64,000 bases of DNA from Prostheceraeus crozeri (lineage: Eukaryota; Platyhelminthes; Polycladida; Euryleptidae). Both the position numbers and the translations under genes were made by a program. The notes beneath the pieces were generated by a model. It did no database searches. It saw only the letters and a program-made list of their open reading frames with translations, and was not told the origin of the DNA. Below, in pieces: positions 1 through 8,166 of the stretch (positions within the stretch are counted from its first letter, which is position 1; every line of letters begins with the position of its first letter). Location: contig CAJQUW010006099.1 of assembly GCA_907163375.1 (NCBI GenBank), positions 1 through 64,000 on the forward strand, in the 5' to 3' direction.

Positions 1-1312
1 TATTAAGTTTCATTATATAATGTTTTATCAAAAGATAATTTAAATTTTTTTCACTAACTATTGATTCATCATCATCATCATCATCATAAATTGTTTCTTC
101 ATCATCATCATAAATTGTTTCTTCATCATCATAAATTACACTTTTTGGTATAGGATGCCCTTCCATGATAGGATACCATTCTCTTATTGGAATATCTAAC
201 TCTAAATTACATCTTTTATCTGATAATAATATAATAGAGAAAAATATTGGTCTTTGATCTCTTTTGGAAAATTTAATAACACCACCATAATCTGAATCAC
301 TTTTAGTTTTTGTTAAAGATGATAAAATTTTAAATTGATTAGATGTAAATCCTAATTTAAATTTTGTAGACCCGACACATAGTTGTCTAACAGTATCTTC
401 AACTATACCATCATTATTATTTTCAATTGTAAGAAAATAAAATTTAGATAAATTTTTATAATTACTAATATTTTTATAATCTTTTTTACCATTTACACCT
501 TTTTCAGATGTTACAGAATCATCATTATTATCATAAGATTCTCTAAGATCGGGCAAAGCCCTAGAACCTTCAGTTCGTTTATTATGAATATGATTATGGT
601 CATTGTTAATAGTATAAGGTGTAGTCCACATATAAATTTTCTCTTGTTGAGCTAAACCATTTATATAAGATTTTAACAAATTAATATTTAAGTTTGAATA
701 TAATCCTATATACGTATCATCATCATATCTTTGCGGCATTTCTAATGTTTCTTGTTTATAAATTGTGTCTCTATAATAAACTTGACATAATAATTCTTCA
801 TTATGTTTTTTACTCTCTATGTGAATGTTATATTGATTTTGTTCGTCAACAAATAATCTAATTTTTTCTTTCGAAAAAGATTTTAATTTTTTAACTAATT
901 CTTTAATATTGATATAATTAATAATTTTAGTTTCTATCCAATCAGTATTACTAATTGGTAACACTGCTCTAATAAATCCATAAACATTATTATGACCTAT
1001 TATAACCATATTTTCTTTATTTAATTCCACATAAGCTACATCATTATATTTACTAACAATCTCCATAAATTTAATAAATGGATCACCTGGAAAAATACAA
1101 TAATTGGTTTCTATAGAAGGTAAACCTTTAGTCTGTTCTCTAAATATTTCGGCTTGTAATTGAAATAAAATATTAACATCTATACATGGATTTGTAATAG
1201 TATTATTATTATTATTATCAAAACATTTATTTTCAAATCCCGTTGATCTCGTCGAATAAGAAGAACAGGATGATGCGGACGAATATAATTTTTTTAAATT
1301 TGGGGTTTCCAT
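1..1312 (-). CDS. Unrecognised Polinton protein, C-terminus off window
   Basis: An open frame of about 437 codons starts at an ATG at 1312 and runs off the left edge. The N-terminus is Ser-rich and followed by an Asn run. The middle is mixed alpha/beta-like with many Ile, Lys and Asn. The visible C-terminal part has acidic Asp/Glu runs encoded by GAT repeats (about 62-130). I see no Walker A, polymerase or integrase motif. A sliding-clamp-like or capsid-associated role is possible but only a guess. It is divergently transcribed from the fibre-like gene with a 46-bp gap. A GC-rich double hairpin (551-576) lies inside the coding sequence. Confidence 0.7.
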   Translation of the reverse strand, partial: METPNLKKLYSSASSCSSYSTRSTGFENKCFDNNNNNTITNPCIDVNILFQLQAEIFREQTKGLPSIETNYCIFPGDPFIKFMEIVSKYNDVAYVELNKENMVIIGHNNVYGFIRAVLPISNTDWIETKIINYINIKELVKKLKSFSKEKIRLFVDEQNQYNIHIESKKHNEELLCQVYYRDTIYKQETLEMPQRYDDDTYIGLYSNLNINLLKSYINGLAQQEKIYMWTTPYTINNDHNHIHNKRTEGSRALPDLRESYDNNDDSVTSEKGVNGKKDYKNISNYKNLSKFYFLTIENNNDGIVEDTVRQLCVGSTKFKLGFTSNQFKILSSLTKTKSDSDYGGVIKFSKRDQRPIFFSIILLSDKRCNLELDIPIREWYPIMEGHPIPKSVIYDDEETIYDDDEETIYDDDDDDESIVSEKNLNYLLIKHYIMKLN

Positions 1313-1358
1313 TTTTTTATTTTTATTAGAAAAAATTTTATTTTTTTATTGTTAAAAA
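1313..1358. promoter_or_regulatory. Divergent promoter region
   Basis: Only 46 bp, almost entirely A/T, separate two ATGs pointing away from each other, so both promoters must lie here or inside the genes. Most ATGs in this element follow directly on an A-run (AAAAATG type). Whether this is a promoter signal or just base composition is not settled. Confidence 0.4.
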
Positions 1359-2246
1359 ATGATGTTACCAAATGTTGGTGGAGGTGCATATATCCCGAAT
1401 AATCGTGAATTAGAAATAGAGATAGAAAATTATATTATGAAAACTGGAGACGTTTTATCTGGTCCATTGCATCTTTCTATTCTTCCACAACAAAATACAG
1501 AGTTAACAAATAAACAATATGTTGATACACAAATCAATGACTTAAAGGAAAAATATATAAACGATGTTTTGGTTCCACTGATGAACGAATTGAAGTTGCT
1601 TAAACTTAATGACAAATCATTAAACGAAAAATTATTAAAACTTGATAAAAAGGATAGAGAGCTAGAAGCAGATATAGCAAAACTTTTTAAAAAGATTTCT
1701 GAACAATCAAAAATTTTAATATTACTTTCTATAAATTTAAAATCTGCAGTCATTAAAAATAAACATCAGATAAAAATGTTAAAAGAACAATTAGAAGATG
1801 AAATAGAAAAACTACCTGAAAGAATTAAAAAAAATTTAAAGCAGTTACAAACTACATTCCAAAAAAGTGTTGATGAATTGAGTTCTAAAATTACTCAACA
1901 AATGAAAAAGATGAATAGAATAATAAATGAAGTAAACTCACTTAATGGAAAAGTTGATAAAATGAAAACTCTTAAAATCAATTTAGAAAATGAATTAAAG
2001 AAAAATTTACAAGAAAACTCTAAAGAAAATAAAGAACAGTTAGATGCTGTTAAAAGACAATTAGATGTTCTTAAAATTAAGTTAAATGCTCTTAAAACGG
2101 CGTTGAAGATTAATCAGCAGAAAATGCAAGTTAATAGAAAAGAAATTAAAGTACATCACACGCTGCTTGACGCAATAGATAAAGTGCAACAGGCAATTAA
2201 TAAAGTTATCTCGAAGTTGTTGTCCATTCACAAACGTAAATCTTAA
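1359..2246 (+). CDS. Fibre-like coiled-coil protein of the Polinton
   Basis: This 295-residue protein is probably a trimeric fibre or spike. Residues 28-58 (TGDVLSGPLHLS... then TNKQYVDTQ) match the pattern of phage tail-fibre repeats, G-x-(T/L)-(M/L)-(T/S)-GPL followed by a (T/N)KxYVD segment. Residues about 60-290 are heptad-rich, Lys/Glu/Leu-rich coiled coil. The start could be either of two adjacent Met codons. It is the first gene of a rightward cluster of structural genes. The fibre role is inferred from motif and position. Confidence 0.6.
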   Translation: MMLPNVGGGAYIPNNRELEIEIENYIMKTGDVLSGPLHLSILPQQNTELTNKQYVDTQINDLKEKYINDVLVPLMNELKLLKLNDKSLNEKLLKLDKKDRELEADIAKLFKKISEQSKILILLSINLKSAVIKNKHQIKMLKEQLEDEIEKLPERIKKNLKQLQTTFQKSVDELSSKITQQMKKMNRIINEVNSLNGKVDKMKTLKINLENELKKNLQENSKENKEQLDAVKRQLDVLKIKLNALKTALKINQQKMQVNRKEIKVHHTLLDAIDKVQQAINKVISKLLSIHKRKS

Positions 2247-2288
2247 CACGTAGATATTTTTCCCAAAAGTCAAATTTAATCCTAAAAA

Positions 2289-2810
2289 ATGCCTATAATT
2301 TATAAACACAATCTTAAACATTTTGCATCAAATAATAAAATTGCTCATGAACCATCTATGAAACCTGTGTACCATTATGATAGTGTAGAAACTGTCGGAA
2401 CACAAAAGTTCCTAGGCACCGCAGGTGCCGTCCAAAAAGAAGGGGATGGCATCTTTTCTGGTATTGGTAGTATCGTTAACTTAATTAAAAATAATAAAGA
2501 TTTGATTACATCTGCTGCAAAAGGAGCAGCTGCTATAGGTAGTACAGCTAGTGCAATATCAAATGCTGTTAAGTCTCAAAACGAATTAAAACAACTAGAA
2601 GCTATTCGTAAACTTAGGAATGATTCTGAAGAACTAAAAAAATTAAAAAAACTTTCAGATGAAACAAAAAATAAAATTGCTAACATAGCTGTGGATGGTG
2701 ATAGTAAACATAATGAAAAAACAATTGAAGAAATAAGAGGTAATGGCGTGAGCAGCAACCTTCGGTCTAACCAGCAAAGCTGTAGCGGAGCTGGTCTAGC
2801 AAAATTCTAA
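2289..2810 (+). CDS. Amphipathic virion protein, pVI-like
   Basis: This 173-residue protein has a Gly/Ala-rich amphipathic stretch at about 52-95 (GDGIFSGIGSIVNLIK and following), then a Lys/Leu/Glu coiled coil at 97-135. The architecture recalls adenovirus pVI and the melittin-like virion proteins of adintoviruses, which disrupt membranes during entry. It lies between the fibre-like and capsid genes. Its coding sequence contains a perfect GC-rich hairpin (2415-2429), and its last codons overlap a longer imperfect palindrome. Assignment rests on architecture and context. Confidence 0.5.
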   Translation: MPIIYKHNLKHFASNNKIAHEPSMKPVYHYDSVETVGTQKFLGTAGAVQKEGDGIFSGIGSIVNLIKNNKDLITSAAKGAAAIGSTASAISNAVKSQNELKQLEAIRKLRNDSEELKKLKKLSDETKNKIANIAVDGDSKHNEKTIEEIRGNGVSSNLRSNQQSCSGAGLAKF

Positions 2811-2919
2811 AATTATATTTAGTAAAATTCTAAAATTATATTTAGTAAAATTCTAAAATTATATTTTAGTAAAATTCTAAAATTATATTTAGTAAAATTC
2901 TAAAATTATATTTTAGTAA
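2799..2919. repeat. Five short AT-rich tandem repeats
   Basis: About five copies of a 23-24 bp unit (aaaattctaaaattatattt plus agt) start inside the end of the preceding gene and fill the gap before the capsid gene. They may act as a spacer or transcription signal; no function is shown. Confidence 0.9.
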
Positions 2920-2973
2920 AAATTTTTTTTCTGTCTGTGAGAAAAACAAAAAGTCAAATTATTTCTTATAAAA

Positions 2974-4308
2974 ATGCCTTCGCTTATCGAAAATAAATTT
3001 AGATTAGATGATCCCCCGTTCACCAGTTACAATCAAAAAAAGAATGACTATATAAGAATTGCTATGAATCCCGGATCTTCCAGTAGAGTAAATACTGGAG
3101 GTGATTTAATTTTTGAAGTTGATAATCAGCAGAGTTATTTATATTTACCTGATTCATTTTTACACTGTGAATATTCTTTATATAGTGATGCTAATTTTAC
3201 AACACCATTACCAGATACCGATAATATTACACTAGAGAATAATTTTTTTCCAAGATTATTTACACAAATGCGTTTAGATGTTGCAACTCAAAATATAGAA
3301 ACAATAAGTGATTCCCCAGGTGTAATTGATACAATGCTTAGATTTGTAACAATTGGTGAAAATAATAAAAAGTATGAAATCGAAGGTTGGTTTCCTGATA
3401 CTAATGATGGTATAATTGTTGATGATTTAACTCACGCTGGAACAGATGCAGCAGGAATTGCGAAAGATGTAGAAAATATTGCAAAACATTTAAATAAAAC
3501 AAATAATGATGCATATAAAGAAAGACGTGAATTTAACAAGAAAAGTAAACAGACAGTAAATTGGTCATTGTCTCCATTATTCGGATATTTAGATTATGAC
3601 AAAATATCATATCAATTTAAATTTAAATTAATAATTCATCGTACGGCAAATAATGAATTAATCTTTTTTGGTAAGACTGGGAAAAAAGCATATTTAAAAA
3701 TTGATAGACTTGAATGGTGGATTACGCATATTACTCCTAGTTTAGAGGTTGAAACAGCTATTGCAAAAAGATTAAATACTAACAAACCAATTCCAGTAAA
3801 TTTTCTAAAGCGTACTGCTAGTTCAGTAACTTTTTCCGAACAAAGATTTAACTGGCATTTTACTAGAACTGCGAATACCCCAAGATATTTATTACTAACA
3901 TTTCAAAGAAATAATTCTCCAAGTTTTGATAAGAACAATAATATTTTTCATATTAATACAATTCGAAGTTTACAAGTTTCATTAAATCAAACTCGATATC
4001 CAATTGATCCATTAAGATTCGATGATACCAATAATCAATTTATGGAAGGATATGATTGTTATCGAAATCTTTGTACAGAATTTGGAGTTGAACCACAATT
4101 AACTCCTGGAGATTGGAGACATTTATATCCAATTTTCTGTTTCGATTTAAGTGCACAATCTGAAGATATTATTAAAAATGGTTGTGATGTAACAATTAAT
4201 ATTGAAAAGAAAGATTCCACAACTTCATTGATGGCTTATGGTTTATTGCTAGAAGATGTAAAATATTCTATTGAAATTCTTAATGGAAAGATGGTAAGGA
4301 TAGGCTAA
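2974..4308 (+). CDS. Major capsid protein (double jelly-roll, hexon-like)
   Basis: This 444-residue protein matches a widespread, often unannotated family of Polinton/adintovirus capsid proteins in invertebrate genomes. Recognisable blocks are the N-terminal strand region, a central TVNWSLSPLFGYL-type segment, TPRYLLLTFQRN, SLNQTRYPIDPLRFD, the QFMEGYDCYRNL segment and the C-terminal AYGLLLEDVKYSIE. The length fits a double jelly-roll capsid subunit. It is the core of the structural cluster. The stop codon lies inside a small GC-rich hairpin (4303-4312), followed at once by a second one. Confidence 0.8.
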   Translation: MPSLIENKFRLDDPPFTSYNQKKNDYIRIAMNPGSSSRVNTGGDLIFEVDNQQSYLYLPDSFLHCEYSLYSDANFTTPLPDTDNITLENNFFPRLFTQMRLDVATQNIETISDSPGVIDTMLRFVTIGENNKKYEIEGWFPDTNDGIIVDDLTHAGTDAAGIAKDVENIAKHLNKTNNDAYKERREFNKKSKQTVNWSLSPLFGYLDYDKISYQFKFKLIIHRTANNELIFFGKTGKKAYLKIDRLEWWITHITPSLEVETAIAKRLNTNKPIPVNFLKRTASSVTFSEQRFNWHFTRTANTPRYLLLTFQRNNSPSFDKNNNIFHINTIRSLQVSLNQTRYPIDPLRFDDTNNQFMEGYDCYRNLCTEFGVEPQLTPGDWRHLYPIFCFDLSAQSEDIIKNGCDVTINIEKKDSTTSLMAYGLLLEDVKYSIEILNGKMVRIG

Positions 4309-4328
4309 AGCCAGAGGAGCTTCGCTCC
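4303..4328. terminator. Tandem GC-rich hairpins at the end of the capsid gene
   Basis: GGCTAAAGCC (containing the TAA stop) is followed after 3 nt by GGAGCTTCGCTCC, a perfect 5-bp stem with a TTC loop. Surrounding DNA is almost pure A/T. A 3'-end signal is plausible by analogy with hairpin-directed 3' ends in mimiviruses, but this is inference. Confidence 0.5.
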
Positions 4329-4402
4329 GATAAGTTAATTAAAATTTTTTCATAACTAGAATAGATTAAAATTTTTGGTAACTTAAAATTTTTTTATTAA
4401 AA

Positions 4403-4885
4403 ATGTCGCGAGCGAAAAGTAATAATAATAAAACTGTTGAATTAAAATTACGTAATATTGTTGACAAAAATACCCCTAAAACTATTACGATTAACAAAAA
4501 AAAGTATTACATAAGTAAACCAATGATAGAGAATATTCAATTACAAGAAGAAAAGAATGGCGGGATTCTCCCATTAATTCCACTAATAATAGGTGGCATA
4601 GCTGCAGCAGGAAGTGTTGCAGGTGGGACAGCTGGTATTGTCCAAGCAGTAAATAAAAATAAATCAGAGAAGGCAGCATTAGAAGAACAAAAACGTCATA
4701 ACAGAGAGTTAGAGAAAGTTGCTAGGGGAGAAGGAATAGTAGATAATTTTATTAGTAAATTAAAATTAGTTGATGAAGGAAAACGAGTTCTTAAAAATAT
4801 TCTCCACAATGTTGATGATTTAATTGAAATTAAAGAAACTAAAGATGGTTCTGGAATATATCTAAGTCCTAGTATGATTCGGTAA
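4403..4885 (+). CDS. Hydrophobic minor capsid protein, pX-like
   Basis: This 160-residue protein has a basic N-terminus and a hydrophobic Gly/Ala segment at 53-82 (GGILPLIPLIIGGIAAAG and on) followed by a charged helix. The GGILPLxPLI-xGG-xAAAG pattern is typical of small virion proteins of Polintons, adintoviruses and adenoviruses (pX/pVI type), thought to bind the inner capsid or lyse membranes. It lies between the capsid and integrase genes. Function is inferred from the motif and position. Confidence 0.6.
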   Translation: MSRAKSNNNKTVELKLRNIVDKNTPKTITINKKKYYISKPMIENIQLQEEKNGGILPLIPLIIGGIAAAGSVAGGTAGIVQAVNKNKSEKAALEEQKRHNRELEKVARGEGIVDNFISKLKLVDEGKRVLKNILHNVDDLIEIKETKDGSGIYLSPSMIR

Positions 4886-4892
4886 TAACCTC

Positions 4893-4907
4893 AGGACCTT
4901 TGGTTCT
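4893..4907. terminator. GC-rich hairpin after the pX-like gene
   Basis: AGGACCTTTGGTTCT forms a short stem (one G-T pair) with a TTT loop, 8 nt after the stop. It belongs to the same hairpin set as those at 4303-4328 and 6298-6343. Confidence 0.4.
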
Positions 4908-4958
4908 TTTCGGTAAAACAATTTTTTTTATCTTCTTAATTTTTTTTTATCTTTTAAA

Positions 4959-6263
4959 ATGAATACTAAAAATTCCGAAAATTTAATTAAATTAAAAATT
5001 TCTAATTTAGATTTATTGAATTATCTATTAAACAAAAATAAAAACTCAAACTGTCAGCATATTAGAGGTGACAAGAACAAAGTTCCACACCACTTCGGTG
5101 GTGATATACAAAAAACATTAGAAAACTTTCCTGGATTTATTTGGAGTAAATATTCGAAAGAAAAACATCTTCCTGGTCATTCATATACTGGGCCAGGAAC
5201 TCGATTAGATATAAGACTAGATGAGAATAATAATCCGAAACCAGGTGAAGAACCAATAAATAGAGTAGATGCCGCCGCTTACAGGCATGATTTAGCTTAT
5301 CGAAATCATGATCTAAGTTCTCGTCATGCAGCTGATAAGAAGATGATTCAAGAATTAGATAGTATTCAGAATCCTACATTTAGAGAAAAAATTGAAAGAA
5401 TGCTTGTTAAGAAAGCTTTACAAGCTAAAATATTATTCGGCCAGGGTTTAAATGAAAATCATAATTCAGACGTTTATGCATCTGAAATTCATAAAAAATA
5501 TAGAAAGCCTAAATATTTATTAAAAGTAAAAGTATTTAATAAAGATGATATTTGGAGTGCTGATCTTATTCATATGCCGAATGAAAGGGACTACAAATAC
5601 GCATTGACCGTTATAGATTTATATACACGATATGCTTGGGTAAAGCCTTTAAAAAATAAAAGTGGTCTTTCAGTTAAATATGCGTTTGAAGAAATCTTTA
5701 AAGAAAGTAATAGAAAGCCAAAAAAATTGTTTGTTGATAAAGGGTCGGAATTTTATAACCGAAACGTTCAGCCACTATTTGAAACTGTTTATTCAACTGA
5801 AAACGCTGGGAAGGCCGTAGTGATAGAAAGATTCAATCGGACGTTAAAAAATAAATTATTCAAGAAATTTACTGAGCAAAGAAATCAGAAATGGTTGAAG
5901 ATATTACCAGGAATTGTGGAAGAGTACAATAATAAAGTTCATTCTGGTATTGAAGAAACCCCAAAGAATGCTTCTGACGACCCTGATTTGATACGAAAGA
6001 AAATATTCGAGAATAATAATTTGAATGAGAGTAATCCGAATTTGCAGAAACTTAAACCGAAATTTAAAATTGGAGATAGAGTTAGAATATTTAAATATAA
6101 GAATAAATTTGAAAAAGGCTTTGTTGGCTATTGGACTAAAGAAATATTTGAAATTTGCAAAATAAATCAAACTTATCCGATTACTTATGAAATTAAAGAT
6201 TTAGATAATGAGGATATCAGAGGCCGTTTTTATCAAAATGAATTACAACGAACTGATTTTTAA
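4959..6263 (+). CDS. Phospholipase A2-integrase fusion
   Basis: This 434-residue frame carries two domains. Residues about 55-135 resemble the parvovirus VP1-type phospholipase A2: a calcium-loop motif YTGPG (76-80) and a catalytic HDLAY (110-114). In virions this enzyme opens endosomal membranes. Residues about 185-340 are a retroviral-type integrase core of the Polinton class, with candidate acidic residues D202, D260 and E290 in the contexts SADLIHM, VDKGSEF and VIERFNRTLK. A C-terminal SH3/chromo-like segment (KIGDRVRIFK...) follows. Integrase inserts the element; the lipase is an entry enzyme. Whether they function as one chain or are cleaved by the neighbouring protease is unknown. Confidence 0.75.
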   Translation: MNTKNSENLIKLKISNLDLLNYLLNKNKNSNCQHIRGDKNKVPHHFGGDIQKTLENFPGFIWSKYSKEKHLPGHSYTGPGTRLDIRLDENNNPKPGEEPINRVDAAAYRHDLAYRNHDLSSRHAADKKMIQELDSIQNPTFREKIERMLVKKALQAKILFGQGLNENHNSDVYASEIHKKYRKPKYLLKVKVFNKDDIWSADLIHMPNERDYKYALTVIDLYTRYAWVKPLKNKSGLSVKYAFEEIFKESNRKPKKLFVDKGSEFYNRNVQPLFETVYSTENAGKAVVIERFNRTLKNKLFKKFTEQRNQKWLKILPGIVEEYNNKVHSGIEETPKNASDDPDLIRKKIFENNNLNESNPNLQKLKPKFKIGDRVRIFKYKNKFEKGFVGYWTKEIFEICKINQTYPITYEIKDLDNEDIRGRFYQNELQRTDF

Positions 6264-6297
6264 TTATCATTATTATTATTATTGGAACTAACGTTTC

Positions 6298-6343
6298 GGG
6301 AATGAAATTCCCTTGTTAGGCGTAGCCATAGAACCTACGGTTC
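6298..6343. terminator. Hairpin cluster between convergent genes
   Basis: Three hairpins in 46 bp: GGGAATGAAATTCCC (6-bp stem), GGCGTAGCC (3-bp stem) and GAACCTACGGTTC (5-bp stem). They lie exactly between the convergent integrase-fusion and protease genes, and the last overlaps the protease stop codon. The position fits a two-sided transcription end signal. Confidence 0.5.
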
Positions 6344-6790
6344 GTTCAATTCTAACATTATATCTAGAAATGGTACTCCTTCCTGTAGTTTAAATAAAAC
6401 ATAAAGACATAATTGTCCACAATAAGTAGTGCCTGGTGTTTGAATTTGAAACGTATTGTATGTTCCCGTTCCAAGTAATTCTTTTACTTCATTTGTAGGT
6501 GGAAGCCCGTATGAGTCAAAATAATAATTATCTCCGTTTTTACTAAAGATACCTGCTGACCAATGTACGCCGTTTTGGTCTGAAGTGTGAAGATTCGTTA
6601 TGAAATTTACAATTGAAACTTTGTTCCGGGAACTGAAGGTTCCTGTTGGCTTATTTTTGATCAATTGTAATTCGTTTCTCATTAGAACATGAAAATTCTT
6701 TATTCCTAATTCATTTGCGATTTTCTTTAGGTCGAAATTTGTCGTAGTTTGCGTTCCATATAATTTAAAAAACTCATTTATGTTGCTCAT
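6335..6790 (-). CDS. Adenain-like cysteine protease
   Basis: This 151-residue protein has the layout of the Polinton/adenovirus maturation protease (C5/Ulp1-like fold): VHWSAG with His76, YYFDSYG with Asp92, and TYCGQLCLYVL with the nucleophile Cys124. The enzyme normally processes virion precursors. It is encoded opposite to the capsid genes and converges on the integrase gene. A GC-rich hairpin (6629-6643) lies inside the coding sequence. The start is the first Met, preceded by an A-rich leader. Confidence 0.8.
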   Translation of the reverse strand: MSNINEFFKLYGTQTTTNFDLKKIANELGIKNFHVLMRNELQLIKNKPTGTFSSRNKVSIVNFITNLHTSDQNGVHWSAGIFSKNGDNYYFDSYGLPPTNEVKELLGTGTYNTFQIQTPGTTYCGQLCLYVLFKLQEGVPFLDIMLELNEP

Positions 6791-6823
6791 TTTATAATAA
6801 AAAAAATTCTTAAGGGACCCCTA

Positions 6824-7125
6824 GAAGTCAGAAGGAGGGGGGGTATTGATTTAAAACTGTTCTCTAATGATGTCTTTCCTTACTACTTAGTCAGAAGGGG
6901 GTATTGATTTAAAACATTTTTATAATGATGACTTTCCTTACTACTGGGGGGGGTATTGATTTAAAACTGGTCTCTAATGATGTCCTTCTTTACTACTTAG
7001 TCAGAAGGGAGGGGGTATTGATTTAAAACTGTTCCACAATGATGACTTTCCTTGCTACTTAGTCAGAAGGGAGGGGGTATTGATTTAAAACTGTTCTCTA
7101 ATGATGTGTTTCTTTACTACTTATT
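6824..7125. repeat. Five G-rich 60-bp tandem repeats
   Basis: About five copies of a unit built as gtcagaaggg, a run of 4-7 G, gtattgatttaaaactg, tctctaatgatg and ctttccttactactta. G-runs vary most between copies. The array sits just upstream of the protease ATG, so it could be a promoter or replication element of the Polinton. Confidence 0.9.
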
Positions 7126-7514
7126 CGATTTTGAAATGATTTAATTTAATCTAAATTAAAACGTTACATTGTTCCATTTTATTCTTATGAACTCTTGTTA
7201 AGAGAATATTGATTGTTTTATCTGTATTAAGACATTAGCAACATCTGTTACCAAATTTCTCAACATGAACAGCTGCTAGCAGTTTAAGCTATTCAGTATG
7301 AGAGAATTCTTTGTGACCCGCATAACTCAACTTTTCACTTGAACAGCTGCTGCCATTATTCCACGTATTACTGCGTGTATTCATTCTGCGAGCGTTCTAC
7401 GAGACTGTGACTGCTTACGAATCATCTGTGACCTTTATCTATTTTGGTCAATTTCATCAGCGACTTTCAACAATTTTATTTTTTATCATAATTAATTCAC
7501 TACGTTTAACGAAA
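7126..7514. other. Polinton spacer with no recognised feature
   Basis: AT-rich DNA between the G-rich repeats and the next gene. The segment gaacagctgctg occurs twice in slightly different form. A longer open frame extends upstream to 7407, but that extension lacks the lysine-rich look of the protein and has a weaker start. Confidence 0.5.
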
Positions 7515-8105
7515 ATGGCACGTTCAAGCATCGCCTTTGCCGATTTGAAAAGAAAAATTTCAGACACTATTGTGAACGAAGATCAACGGAAGAAGTGTAT
7601 TGAGATGCTAACAGAATTTCAGGAGAAATATCTTAAACCAAGGGAGGAAGAAGACATCCACGCATCAAAAACATTCAGAGAATTTTTAGTGATAAATCGA
7701 TTTGAAGACACATTGCAAGATAACGCCATCAATATCAGTTCAAACTATAATTTTGAAGAAGAAATTCAAAGAGACATCTTACCATCAGAGCTAACTAATT
7801 ATTTAGCACATTTAAGAAGAGAAGAAGACATTTCGGTGAACAATACTGTGAAGTTATCGTTGTTAAAAGGAAGAGCTTTGACTGCAATCCGGGGAAGTGG
7901 CCATGTTTGTAAACAATTAGGTTATTCGAGAGGCTATAGCATCTTTTTAAGAAAATTTTATAAACTATATTTACGATTTCCGTTTATTAAGAACTCGACG
8001 GAATCTATATCATTTTTCAAAAGGAACTTCGCTATTATTGACTCGTATCTTCGCCATGGGAGACACCGCCCAACCCTTGATCAAATTTTAAACTCAATCA
8101 ATTGA
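7515..8105 (+). CDS. Unrecognised Polinton protein
   Basis: A 196-residue charged protein, starting MARSSIAFADLKRK. I prefer this Met over one 36 codons upstream because it follows an A-run like the other starts in the element. Predicted mostly helical: a Lys/Glu-rich N-terminal half (EMLTEFQEKYLKPREEED) and a basic aromatic C-terminal half (FLRKFYKLYLRFPFIKNS). I do not recognise the family. It lies alone between two repeat arrays. Confidence 0.6.
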   Translation: MARSSIAFADLKRKISDTIVNEDQRKKCIEMLTEFQEKYLKPREEEDIHASKTFREFLVINRFEDTLQDNAINISSNYNFEEEIQRDILPSELTNYLAHLRREEDISVNNTVKLSLLKGRALTAIRGSGHVCKQLGYSRGYSIFLRKFYKLYLRFPFIKNSTESISFFKRNFAIIDSYLRHGRHRPTLDQILNSIN

Positions 8106-8166
8106 AACGGTAAGCTACTCCCAATAGATAATAGTACTATGAACCTTCCCTTATTTCAATTTACGA

